Source: Littorina saxatilis (taxonomy: Eukaryota > Mollusca > Gastropoda > Littorinimorpha > Littorinidae). From it: a DNA stretch of 64,000 bases. Under the pieces are notes generated by a model. It did no database searches and was not told the origin of the DNA. It saw only the letters and a program-made list of their open reading frames with translations. The DNA lies in the NCBI RefSeq assembly GCF_037325665.1, contig NC_090250.1, positions 29,078,831 through 29,142,830 on the forward strand. Reading direction: 5' to 3'. Below, one piece after another: positions 46,588 through 57,039 of this stretch. A program made the position numbers and the translations under genes. Positions within the stretch are counted from its first letter, which is position 1; every line of letters starts with the position of its first letter.

Positions 46588-47062
46588 TATTATTGTGATC
46601 ATTTTTATGCGCCTAATCTAGATATAGCCCTAGGCGCTTACATATTAATTTCTGCCGTTTGAAATGGAATTTTTTTACAGACAGACAGACAAACAGACAT
46701 TTTTTACACACAATATATAACGCATTCACATCGGCCAGTAAAGCTCAGTAGCCTATTAGGCGAGCATTCACCTTTCACGGCCTTTATTCCAAGTCAAACG
46801 GGTATTTGGTGGACATTTTTATCTATGTCTATACAATTTTGCCAGGAAAGACCCTTTTGTCAATCGTGGGATCTTTAATGTGCACACCCCAATGTAGTGT
46901 ACACGAAGGGACCTCGGTTTTTTGTCTCATCCGAAAGACTAGCACTTGAACCCACCACCTAGGTTAGGAAAGGGGGGAGAAAATTGCGGCCTGACCCAGG
47001 GTCGAACACGCAACCTCTCACTTCCGAGCGAAAGTGCGTTACCACTCGGCCACCCAGTCCAC
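46588..47062 (-). mobile_element. tRNA-derived SINE (family 1), full length
   Basis: Read on the minus strand it starts GGACTGGGTGGCCGAGTGG (A box), has GTTGCGTGTTCGACCCTGG (B box) and the full family body, and ends in an (AAT)n tail into which element A inserted. Its head is about 30 bp beyond the stop codon of the LicD gene, on the same strand. Confidence 0.9.
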
Positions 47063-47090
47063 ATATCATCTTCTCCTTTCTCGGCAGTAC

Positions 47091-47915
47091 TCACAACAGA
47101 GAAGACAACAGTTTCTTAATGTATTTCTGCCCATATCCCCCACAGCCGTCACTGTAATTAAGTACGACCTGACTGATGACTGCCCGGTTCAGCACCAAGG
47201 ACTCTTCACACACCCCTTCACACCCTTCACACACCCCTTCCCCCACAAACATTCGGACCACGAAGGGGAAACGATGTTGGATGTCTGCACAAAGCACATC
47301 GGAACACTTTCTAACATATCTCACCTTTAAATGACTGTAGGCTTCTACCCTACACAAGTCAATCTCTACCATCATTTTCAACGCGGCGTAGGTGTTGCGA
47401 GGCGCCAGAAGTTGACGACCTTCGAAAGGTCTGAAGGTCAGCGGAAACACGTGTCCTTGTGGCCAGACAACCACAATACCATCGCCTGGCGGATCGGCGA
47501 CAACAACGTGGGTGCCGGTGCGGTTATAGAAGCTGATGTCGATAAAAGGAGCGCTCCAGGTCTTGCCGCCAACTGGAGCAGCCAGTGAAGAGTAAAACTT
47601 CCAGCGGCGTAGCTCGTCAGCGTGGAGGATGTAGCCAGGCTTCAGCTGCTCCAGAACGACCCGTAGCCGATCCTTGTCCACGAAGGGGACCGCCACGTCA
47701 ATGTCTTCGTCCCAAGGGATCAGTCCGTGATGACGCCACGACCCCAGCAGAGTCCCGTCGTACATGAAGAAGGGGATTTGGGCCTTCCTCAGCGTGGTCT
47801 GGAACTCGTCCAGGGCGTCCAACAGCAACTCGCGCTGCTGTACTGTCAGCGCAGGCTGGAACTGGGTGGGCTCCCGGGCGCACCGAGGCCTGCTGCTCAT
47901 CATCAACACAAACAC

Positions 47916-48008
<93 letters not shown>

Positions 48009-48263
48009 TGTAATATAAGAAGGAACATGTTATGTTATGAAATCAAATTAGTAAATTGTGCGAATATTCGGGATTATTTTCAGCTTGTAGAAGAAATCAT
48101 ACACGCGGAAACATAGAGGGGCAGGCTCTCATCCACGCACCATCTCCTCACCCACATACACGGACATTCAGACAGACAGACAGACAGACACTCACACACA
48201 CACACTGCACACACACACACACACACACACACTGCAGACACACACACACACACACACACTGCA

Positions 48264-48295
<32 letters not shown>

Positions 48296-50384
48296 GCGCG
48301 CGGTCGGATCAGGTGACACTTTCATTTCACATCAAAATTGTTTGTTTTAGATCTAAAGATTGACAGAGAAAGAGTTTAGCTAGGAAAGACAAAATAGAAG
48401 GTTAAAGGCACAGTAAGCCTCCCGTAAACCATCACAGAGCTCCCCGAGCGTCTACATATATAGTACAAGCATACAAGTTTCCATTTGAACGCTCACCGAA
48501 CGGGAACATCCTGGCTGCTTTCTGTCGAGCGTGAGACATTTTCAAAGAATTTATTTTCGTGGACTTGGCCTCAACAGCAATGGCGCCTCGTTTTGGTGCT
48601 GGACGGCTGTTATGAATACCAGAATTCACGCCCGGACAGTAAGCCTCCCGTAAACCATCACAGATACTGTCAGGCTTTTTACACACAGTACAAACACCCT
48701 TCCATTTGAACGCTCACAAACCGGGAACATCCTAGGTGCCCTACGTAAAGAGCGAGCAATTTTTAAAGAATTAATTTTGCAGATTGTCTCGAACACTTTT
48801 TGGACCCATCCTGAACTCAGGTCAAACATGAGTTACTTCCCTTCGGGTCTCATTCTATCGATGTAAACTGGCGATAGCCGTGAATCGATGATTATCAAAA
48901 TGTTTTTGGACCGTGGTGCGTTTTTGCGCTATACCTAACTTTTAAAATCTAAATAATAAATTGACAGCTTGTTACACAAACATTCTTTAATCATAAAAGA
49001 ATTCTTTTTTCATCAAGACAAGATCAGTACAATTCAAAGTTGTGAAAGTTTGAAAAAAGAAAAGCCCGGAAGCAGGGTCACGCAAGGGTCGTAGCAGACG
49101 ACGGTTTATCAGTGCATATCGCCGTTCCTCTCAACAGTCAAAAGCCATTGCTAGAGTTCTTGTGAACCACAGCCGTTTGTTTCGTGCATAAAAACGTGCT
49201 ATTGTAAATAAGCTCACATCGAGTCGCATTCAAATGACTAACTGACGACTACATTGTGAAAAAGGGAAACTGGATCACACGGGTTCACGATGGCTCAGGG
49301 GTAAGATAAACCACGCAAAAATAAATTCTTTGAAAATTGTTCGCTCTTTACGGAGGGCACCTAGGATGTTCTCAATCGGTGAGTGTTTAAATGAAAGGGT
49401 ATTTGTACTGTGTGTAAAAGCCTGACTGTATCTGTGATGGTTTACGGGAGGCTTACTGTGCCTTTAAAAGTCTATATTTGATTTGCTGCTGCCTTGTTTT
49501 GGTTTTACATGACATTGACAGACATGAATTGCATACTTTTTCTTTGGAAAGGTTTTCAGTAAAAGTAGCGCCCAGTAAAGTATCTGTTACGAAACAAATT
49601 CTAAAACAAGTCGCGTTAGGCGAAATTACAACATTTAGTCAAGCTGTCGAACTAACAGAATGAAACTGAACTCACTGCATTTTTACAGCAAGTGCATATA
49701 CTCGTAGCATCGTCAGTCCACCGCTCGATGCAAAGGCAGTGAAATTGACAAGAAGAGCGGGGTAGTAGTTGCGCTGAGAAGGATAGCACGCTTTTCTTTA
49801 TCTCTATTCTTTTTAACTTTCTGAGCGTGTTTTTAATCCAAAATATCACATCTATGTGTTTTTGGAATCAGGAACCCACAAGGAATAAGATGAAATTGTT
49901 TTTAAATCGATTTCGGAAATTTTATTTTAATAATAATTTTTATATTTTTAATTTTCAGAGCTTGTTTTTAATCCGAATATAACATATTTATATGTTTTTG
50001 GAATCAGAAAATAATGAAGAATAAGATGAACGTAAATTTGGATCGTTTTAAAAACAAATTATTTTTTTTACAATTTTCAGATTTTTAATGACAAAAGTCA
50101 TAAATTAATTTTTAAGCCACCAAGCTGAAATGCAATACCGAAGTCCGGCCTTCGTCGAAGATTGCCTTGCCAAAATTTCAATCAATTTGATTGAAAAATG
50201 AGGGTGTGACAGTGCCGCCTCAACTTTTACAAAAAGCCGGATATGACGTCATCAAAGGTATTTATCGAAAAAAAGAAAAAAACGTCCGGGGATATCATTC
50301 CCAGGAACTCTCATGTAAAATTTCATAAAGATCGGTCCAGTAGTTTGGTCTGAATCGCTCTACACACACACACGCACAGACACA

Positions 50385-50447
<63 letters not shown>

Positions 50448-51946
50448 CACGACCCTCGTCTCGATTCCCCCTCTATGTTAAAACATTTAGTCAAAACTTG
50501 ACTAAATGTAAAAACAAGAGGCGAAGCCTTCAAGGCTCCCGTAAGAAATCGACAAACAGTAACAGTAACACAAACTCAATCACTCCGTCACACATACACA
50601 CACACAGTAAGCATAGACACGGTGCAAGAGTGGGAGACGCTAGATCTAGATCTGTCTGTCTGTAGCCTACTTACGGGGACACGACTGCCACTGAGATCGA
50701 CACTGTCCTTTCGACAGCGCTTCCTCGCGCAGACACTGAAAACATGCTGTGCAGATCAACCTGTAGGAAATCTCCTTTGGTATCTTCTTTATCTATTTTT
50801 TCTGGAGCCGCTACGAAACCGAACAATGTGAAATCGTCTTCCCCGAATCGGCGAATGCAGCTCGGTTAGAACTGAGAAGTGAATCTATACCACAATCCTT
50901 CACGCGATCTGACCTAACCTTGACCCCTGACCTGGTCTACATACCACACACAACACAAACCAGTCACCTGTTTTTACCTCCCCAAAACCCACCACCACCC
51001 GTTTTCTTTGGATACACACTTTATCTACATACGTGCCGACGAAATGTTGATCATTGCTTCAATACTTTGAAGCTGTTGCTTGGATAATAACCCGGTAAAA
51101 TTAGTATTTCGGTGTTCAGTCAAATGTTAAAGTTTCTATCACACACGCACACACGCACGCACGCACAGACAGACAAAAGTTAGCATCGCATAGGCTACAC
51201 TTACGTGAGCCAAAAATCAAGCTCACCACAGCCAGCAGCCAGGGTGTAATTAATGTTTGGTATGCGACCAAGTGGATCGATGTTAGCTAATTAGATACAC
51301 CATATTTTGCACTCGACGCATAACACAAAAGATACGGTCCTCATAACACGAAGAAAGGTAGTGGGTCTAGAACTATCACTTAAACAGCTTCCAAGAATGT
51401 ATGATGTAACTAAAGTTGGTGTCTAACATGTACCTCGTGTATTTCTCTTATTGCTGAATTAAAGTGATCATCGAAAATATAACTCACAGTGCCCGTATTC
51501 AAAAACTTCTTGCTGTCGTGTCAGAAACCAAAACCTTGCATTCAAAGCTGTTTATTGATATGATATGCATCCAAGCACACACTTCGTGTAACAAAGACGT
51601 GGACTAGCTTAAATGCTTAGTGCACCTTGTGATTTTTATGGATCTGAATGTAAGAATGGTGGAAATAGATCAATTCAAAGTTACAAGTTCGAAAACACAA
51701 GGATACGACACGCATAACATGCATGTTACAAAACGTGCACATTCTAAGCGAATGTTCTTACCGCATAATCTTTACGACCACCAGGAGGATGACGAGAAGA
51801 AAACAGGCCAGCAGGGGTCGCTTCCACCTGAAGCAGGGGTACGGAAGACTTGACCGCAGCCTCTGCACACCTTTGCGATGACCTAAGCTGGCCAGCCAGT
51901 GTCCAGCCGTCTTTGGAGCAGAGAGAAGAGACGCGACTAAGATCAT
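47091..51946 (-). CDS. LicD/fukutin-domain type II membrane protein, two exons
   Basis: Exon 1 (51946-51762) ends ATGCG|GTAAGA in phase 2. Exon 2 runs from an AGCAGCAG acceptor (47889 if the last AG is used) to the stop at 47091, giving 327 residues. Residues 44-58 (PLLACFLLVILLVVV) form a membrane anchor after basic residues, as in Golgi type II enzymes. The LicD core follows: FFMYDGTLLGSWRHHGLIPW (102-121) and DEDIDV with the metal-binding acid pattern Asp122-Glu-Asp124-x-Asp126, then RRWKFY, FIDISFYN, VFPLTFRPFEG and APRNTYAAL. RFPFV occurs near the C-terminus. Known LicD relatives transfer phosphocholine or phospho-sugar groups to glycans (bacterial LicD; fukutin and FKRP in animals). The substrate here is unknown. 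The stem is very short, so a missed exon is possible. A donor-like AAG|GTGAGA at 47324 could give another C-terminus. Confidence 0.7.
47918..48006. repeat. (CA)n microsatellite beside the LicD exon 2 acceptor
   Basis: About 85 bp of CA, read as (TG)n on the gene strand. It ends 28 bp from the acceptor, replacing a normal pyrimidine tract. Confidence 0.95.
48186..48296. repeat. (CA)n with CTGCA(GA) interruptions
   Basis: CA blocks split by three CTGCACAC or CTGCAGAC words, inside the LicD intron. Confidence 0.93.
48406..49463. mobile_element. TTAA-duplicating MITE (Kolobok- or piggyBac-type)
   Basis: TTAA flanks both ends (48402-48405 and 49464-49467). The terminal repeat begins AGGCACAGTAAGCCTCCCGT and is mirrored on the right. 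The left arm occurs twice: CAGTAAGCCTCCCGTAAACC at about 48410 and 48638. The right end pairs over about 140 bp better with the inner copy (shared GATACTG, CAGGCTTT, ACACAGTAC). There is no coding capacity. It lies in the LicD intron. Confidence 0.75.
49607..50509 (-). mobile_element. Helentron-like non-autonomous element C, copy 2
   Basis: On the minus strand it starts ACATTTAGTCAAG at 50509. The inverted CTTGACTAAATGT precedes the 3' end by about 25 bp and is followed by TTTCGCCTAACGCGACTTG and TT. TCGC-CTAAC-GCGA forms the terminal hairpin. A (TG)n tract lies near the 5' end. It matches 27051-27943 along its length, with many single-base differences. Confidence 0.78.
50515..51211 (-). mobile_element. 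Helentron-like non-autonomous element B
   Basis: On the minus strand it starts GGCTCACGTAAG (51211). The inverted near-copy CTTACGGGAGCC (11 of 12) is close to the 3' end and is followed by GGC-TTC-GCC and TCTTG, then five Ts that lead into element C. A GTGCGTGCG tract lies near its 5' end. It is inside the LicD intron. The 15111-15325 sequence shares its 5' end. Confidence 0.75.
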
Positions 51947-52235
51947 TGTGGTCCTAAGTCTCGCGTTCGGTGGATGGATGGATGGATGGATGATTTTTTT
52001 CTTTCACTGTTCAGACAGCTCAGGTATGTCCACTCTTGGTAGTATCTGTACCTGCTGTTGTGCAGAAAAGGGAAACCAGCGTTCATGAAGAACGGTTCTG
52101 ATTTTATCTATCTTTGCGCTTATGCGTTATGAAGAACATTCTCGTTCTGACTATATTTCGTTAATTAAATGTTGCTGCTGCTGTTGCTGTTGTTGTTGTC
52201 CGGAGCTGTTGCCCTGTATGTCACACCATTATTTG

Positions 52236-52237
<2 letters not shown>
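51947..52237. other. Upstream region of the LicD gene
   Basis: About 290 bp with a (GGAT)n tract at 51969-51993 and a (TTG)n tract near 52165-52200. No TATA box is evident at a fitting distance. Confidence 0.4.
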
Positions 52238-52286
<49 letters not shown>

Positions 52287-52312
52287 TGTGTGTGTGTGTG
52301 TGTGTGTGTACT
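52238..52312. repeat. (GT)n microsatellite
   Basis: GT dinucleotide followed by a TATATA stretch. Confidence 0.95.
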
Positions 52313-52397
52313 ATATATATATATACTATATATTAATCGCATTTTTACTGATCACATGACAAAAACTGCTGTTGTCATTGGTCAACTAGGAACTGTA

Positions 52398-53315
52398 GGG
52401 GAAGGGCTCCTAATATGGACCACCTCCTGTTCTGACAAACTAACGGCGCTAGAGCGCTAACAACAATTTCATTCGCTGTATTCACCCTCTCTGGATAACT
52501 TGCACATGTAAAAACAGAAACACAAACCTCAAAACCGTTAGGTTTTTTCTCTTTTTTTCACTTTTGGCGGCGTCCACTCTAAATTTGCCGTCTAAAACGG
52601 ACTCGTTTCTGCCCCCAGCCAAAGCTATTATCACACAAAAATTGCTATTTATGACAGCTAAGACCGTATTTGTTACATGTTAGCAGTTTTGACCCCGAGT
52701 TTCTACTGCAAACAAAAAATAATAGCAAAATCTCAAAGTATGAGTGAGTCTCCTAATATGGACCACCTTCAACAAATCGAAGAAATTAAAAGCTAAAGGT
52801 TATTTTCATTAATTCATTAAGAAGCTTGCTGAAAATAACCTATAACTAGCCCTCGAGATTTCAAAATAATATGACAAATAGTCTTCTTTTCGTAGAAGTT
52901 CATAATTTCACTTATTTTCACTTTGTTTTTGATAAGCTTCTTTAGTTTCCTGGTGTGCTTCAAATAATGCTCTCATCAACCCGAAACAGATAAATCTAAA
53001 GCATCTTTTAATTAGTCTGACTTGCACACTAAGTTGTATCATGTTATTTTGAAGTATAGGGGGCTTTTTACGGTGATTCGTGAAGGCCGCTTTACTGGTC
53101 CATATTAGGAGCCTGGGCGCCTAATATGGACCATTTGTGATTTTTTCTGTATTTAATTTTTGCTGAATGTCTATCAAAGCTATTTTACTCTACTTAGGCC
53201 TGACGGTTAACCTAAGAGAGAAGGACTACCAAACACAAAATGAAACTTCTTCGCAAGAAAACAAGCTAGTTATCAGCATGAAACAAAAAGTGGTCCATAT
53301 TAGGAGCCCTTCCCC
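52398..53315. mobile_element. TA-duplicating MITE (Tc1/mariner-type)
   Basis: TA flanks both ends (52396-52397 and 53316-53317). The terminal inverted repeats are perfect over about 26 bp, starting GGGGAAGGGCTCCTAATATG. The CTCCTAATATGGACCA core of the terminus recurs inside at about 52750 (+), 53098 (-) and 53120 (+). There is no transposase frame. The related unoccupied site at 45304-45373 confirms the borders. Confidence 0.82.
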
Positions 53316-53317
53316 TA

Positions 53318-53879
53318 TATCAATTGACATCGCGCAGGAAGTTCCCAGCGAATTTGATATCGTGCAGGAAGTAGTTTATCAGTTTTAATTTTGAAGAATA
53401 AAATCTCACCTGAAGGAAACAAATGTCTCCCTTTTTTTTTAAATCACAAATTTATAAAAGAAAAGTAATTGAATCAGAAAGATTAAGCTGTGCAATGAAT
53501 AAAATCAAACTTTTCCCACCCAGCTTTAACAGAGAAGTAGTAGAAAAGAATGTTACAATCTTACTGACTGAGGTAGTTGGAACAGCCATAAACAAAGCTG
53601 ACCTTGGAAGTACCAGTAGTGGCAGCACTTAGAAAACTGTGAGATCTCTTGCACTGACAGTGTTTCAGCGCACATGTATCACTCACAAAAAGGCAGGAAA
53701 TGAGCAGCCGATTTAAACAGTTCGCACCTGCATGAACCATTGTCCACCTTTCTTAGTCGTAGCCATACAACATCAACCGAACAACAGTTACTTTCAGCTT
53801 CTTTCACACAGTCACAGCGCCGTCGGAGGACGCCATTTTGGATGCGTCGTAAGCGAGACTGAGCTTCGACAACATTATT
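53318..53879. other. Intergenic; remainder of a dispersed repeat, YY1-like site
   Basis: 53318-53380 continues the repeat split by the MITE, with a second diverged GATATCGTGCAGGAAG unit. GACGCCATTTTGGATGCG at about 53830 resembles a reverse YY1 site just upstream of a short ORF. Confidence 0.45.
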
Positions 53880-54035
53880 ATGCAGTCCGCCGATACTGAC
53901 AAATACCTGGAAGCTTTCTTGGGCACAGAAAATGAGCCAGAGGACTTTGCTGATACCGCCTGGCGCACTTCAGTTCCTGCCATCGTTCAGAATTGCCAAA
54001 TCGAACAGTCAAAAAGAGTACGACTGAGGAAGTAA
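53880..54035 (+). CDS. Short acidic ORF, unrecognised
   Basis: MQSADTDKYLEAFLGTENEP, then EDFADTAWRTSVPAIVQ, then a basic end (SKRVRLRK) and stop, 51 residues. It follows a promoter-like CGCCATTTTGG. It could be a small gene, a first exon, or the front of a transposon gene. No domain is recognised. Confidence 0.25.
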   Translation: MQSADTDKYLEAFLGTENEPEDFADTAWRTSVPAIVQNCQIEQSKRVRLRK

Positions 54036-54335
54036 CTGGGACATTCTTCGCTGTTCCTCCAACTGGCAACTCCACTGAACTTGTTAGCCTTTGTTGGTGA
54101 TCTGTTTCGACCGTATATTTTTGTTCTTTTTTTAATTATAAATGCCTTATTTTGTCTGAGAAAAAGAACCAGTTACTGAAAAATAAAGGTAAGAGCAGCA
54201 AAGTTACGAAAGCAGGAAAAGACAATCCAACATTTTCAACATTAAATACAAGACAGTAGCCTCCCTTGCGTTTGTCTGACTTCTTAGGTAGGTTTATGAT
54301 TCCTACTGTTCCGAAATCGAATGCGATAAAATCGT

Positions 54336-54478
54336 TATCGTTAGATTTGACTGTGATATCAACATTTATCAGTCTGAATGTCTCGAAAGGCTGAATCATA
54401 TCAGATCTCGGCTTACGCCTCGATCTGATATGATTTCAGCTTTCTCGACATTCAGACTGACAGTCAAATCTACAAATA
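54336..54478. repeat. Foldback with CGGCTTACGCC centre
   Basis: GTTAGATTTGACTG, CAGTCTGAATGTCTCGAAA and TCATATCAGATC on the left are mirrored by GATCTGATATGA, TTTCTCGACATTCAGACTG and CAGTCAAATCTAC on the right. The left arm has an extra GATATCAACATTTAT. The centre is CGGCTTACGCC. Confidence 0.85.
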
Positions 54479-55168
54479 CAATACTACGACTTCCCCTTCT
54501 GCCATACTAAAGGAGCCAAACCCATAACACACACACACACACACACGAACGAAGCCTAGCTGACGTTCTCCTCTTCGCTGCAAGATCTAGAAGAACTAGG
54601 CTTGGGTGTCCTAAAATAATGGCCGTATGCCTTTAGATCTAAACGGGAACTGCATTTTTTCTCTCTATTTTTCTGCTGGATAACAGGAAAGTCAGACTCA
54701 ACATGGTGAGAAAGATTGCTCTCCAGCATTTGGTGTTGAAACTTGTAGCTGAGCAATGCACTAAAAAAGCATGGGCAGTGATCGAGAGTGATCACTGAAC
54801 AACGACGATCACCGCCGCCATTACACTGTTCCAACGAGATTTTCTTCGATGTTCTGTACATTTAACAAAAAAATGTCACGCTCTTTACACCAATATAACG
54901 GACCATCTGGGTGATATTCGAAGAAAAGCGTAGGAAAACATCAGCTTACCTCAATGTTTGGATTACCTCATCGTCTAAGACTTCTTTCTTGGTCGAAAAA
55001 TTCATCCTTGAAGAGACAAGGGGAATAATTCTCATCGACAGAATGATAAAAAAAACCAAGAATGGCATTTTTCCGGAACGAATTTAACAAATACTGTGGA
55101 TGCTTTCCATTGATTCAGTTCGGTGTGAGACATGTAGTGGTCATTAGAGATATGAATCACAATACGTA
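54479..55168. other. Intergenic; no gene supported
   Basis: A minus-strand frame at about 54861-54556 (MYRTSKKISLEQCNGGG...) has no domain or splice support. A short CA tract lies at 54530-54545. Confidence 0.4.
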
Positions 55169-56425
55169 AACAATATATTATTTAGACTTATATTACATTG
55201 TTTATAAACAATCAGCAATGTTGCTAGATAAATCATTATTTACGTAAACAATGAATTATTTACGTAAACAATGAATTGTTTAGCCAACACATTTTCCATT
55301 ATTTAGGGGTTTCTAGGATTCGCTTCTGAACTAAGTTTTATGTCTTTCAGTGATTACTATAATTGAATACAAGGTCTCTCCACGCACTCTTATCTTAAAA
55401 TAGCTGTTGTTTGGATATTATTTTGTTTATTTTACAAGCCGAAATTGCTGTACGAAAATAACTGATCTCAAACACAGTCAAAGGTCAAAGTCAATTAAGG
55501 TTTTTCCCTGCCGGGAGTGTTTAGTGTTTGCATTTACTTGCTTGAAGTTGTTGAAACACAGTTTTTTCCCCTTATGTTCTCTGTTCTGTTTATGTCCCAA
55601 CAACATGCCTGTCTTTCCATTTCTCTTCCTTTAATCGTTTCATTTCAAAGAGAAAAGTAAAAACATATTCGAAACTACGGAGAATTTTCGCGTCACGAAG
55701 GAATTCAAAATGGCCGAGGGAGCAGGAAGGAACGATAATATTGAAACCAGAGACATTTTGGAAGTTTTTTCACGCGCTTCTGCTGAAGCCATATGCGGCA
55801 TTCTGTCTGGCGGACCTGGTCCTGCTGCGGTTGCTGTAGCAGAAACTTTTGATACTGGCAGTGGGTTTTGATACTGGCAGTGGATACTGGTTGTTGGGGT
55901 TTCAACACATTACCCAGTTTCGTATATACCAAGTTGTGTTGTGTTGTGTAACTTACAGATAAAAAAAAGTTTAATCATGCAGTAAGAGAAATGGAAAGAG
56001 AAAGTTTTTGTTGAGACAGAACAGAAAACTTAGGACGGAAAACTTTTTTTCAACAACTTCAAGGGAGAGAATGCAAACACTAAACACTCCCGGTCATGAC
56101 CTTGACCTTTTGTTTAGGGAAAGCAGTTTTCATTATTTAGCGAATCTGCTAATAATGCATTATATAGGTAAAGTAAACAATGATTTATTTAGCAACTGCT
56201 CACTGTATCCACCCAAAAAATATTATTTTGAGAAATAAGTGATTATTTGTGTAAACAATACATTATTTACGTAAACAATGAATTATTTACGTAAACAATG
56301 AATTATTTACGTAAACAATGAATTGTTTAGATAAACAATGAATTGTTTAGATAAACAATGAATGGTTTACGTAAACAAAAAATTATTTAGAATTGTTTTA
56401 CATTGTTTATAAACAATTACTTATT
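55169..56425. mobile_element. Large foldback with GTAAACA arrays on both arms
   Basis: The 20-bp unit GTAAACAATGAATTATTTAC is repeated in tandem at about 55240-55290 and, with six or more units and variants, at about 56240-56380. Farther in, the arms are inverted: GGGAGTGTTTAGTGTTTGCA and CTTGAAGTTGTTGAAAC (55510-55560) are mirrored by GTTTTCCG...CAACAACTTCAAGGGAG and GCAAACACTAAACACTCCC (56040-56090). The middle holds a 53-codon frame (55710-55871). I infer a foldback transposon with iterated terminal motifs; the target duplication is not visible. Confidence 0.65.
55710..55871 (+). CDS. Short ORF in the middle of the foldback element
   Basis: MAEGAGRNDNIETRDILEVF, then SRASAEAICGILSGGPGPAA, then VAVAETFDTGSGF and stop, 53 residues, Ala/Gly-rich. 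The start context is AAAATGGCC. It may be the first exon of an element-encoded protein. Unrecognised. Confidence 0.3.
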   Translation: MAEGAGRNDNIETRDILEVFSRASAEAICGILSGGPGPAAVAVAETFDTGSGF

Positions 56426-57039
56426 TAGCACATCAGCTTCTAAATAATGATTATTTAGCTAAAACTGGTGAAAAAAACATGAAAAAGTATCCAAATAATT
56501 ATTTGACAAACGGAATGCCATACATAAAAGCCTCCCAGTAATAAATATATATACATTTTCTGGTCACGTGATATAAGCCTTTGCTTGAGTGCGTGTCCTA
56601 GCTGTATTTTTTTTTTACTGTTCATGCATTAGGACACACCTGAAAGTACGCTGGAGTAGCCTCCCTTCCCGGATTTAGAACGCGTTTCGTGTCGTAACAG
56701 ATTATCCACTTATTAGCCATATCCGTATGCAAAATAATGAAATAAACATTAGGAAATGTCAGAAGTTTACAACTATCGACATTCTCTATCAGTGCAATAA
56801 AAAACAATCGTTAGAACTTGCATTTACGACATGTCGTGCGTGAGAACGTGTCACTATAAACAAGCACTTCTTGCCTGTCTGAAGAACCATACGAGTCAAT
56901 CTAAAACAGACAAGTAGGTCTAATGGAAAGCAGTCTGCGGATAAACATAACAAACTGCTGATGAAAAAGTGTGTTCGTCCCTGCTCTGGATAAAAGACAT
57001 TGGACTGATGACAACGTGGCAGCGTTCACGCGAAAAGAT
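56426..57039. other. Intergenic; no gene seen
   Basis: AT-rich sequence with scattered stops in all frames and no repeat recognised elsewhere in the window. Confidence 0.4.

Noticed and set aside
56240-56380. CRISPR-like array
   Set aside because: The 20-bp units are contiguous without unique spacers, and the DNA is eukaryotic.
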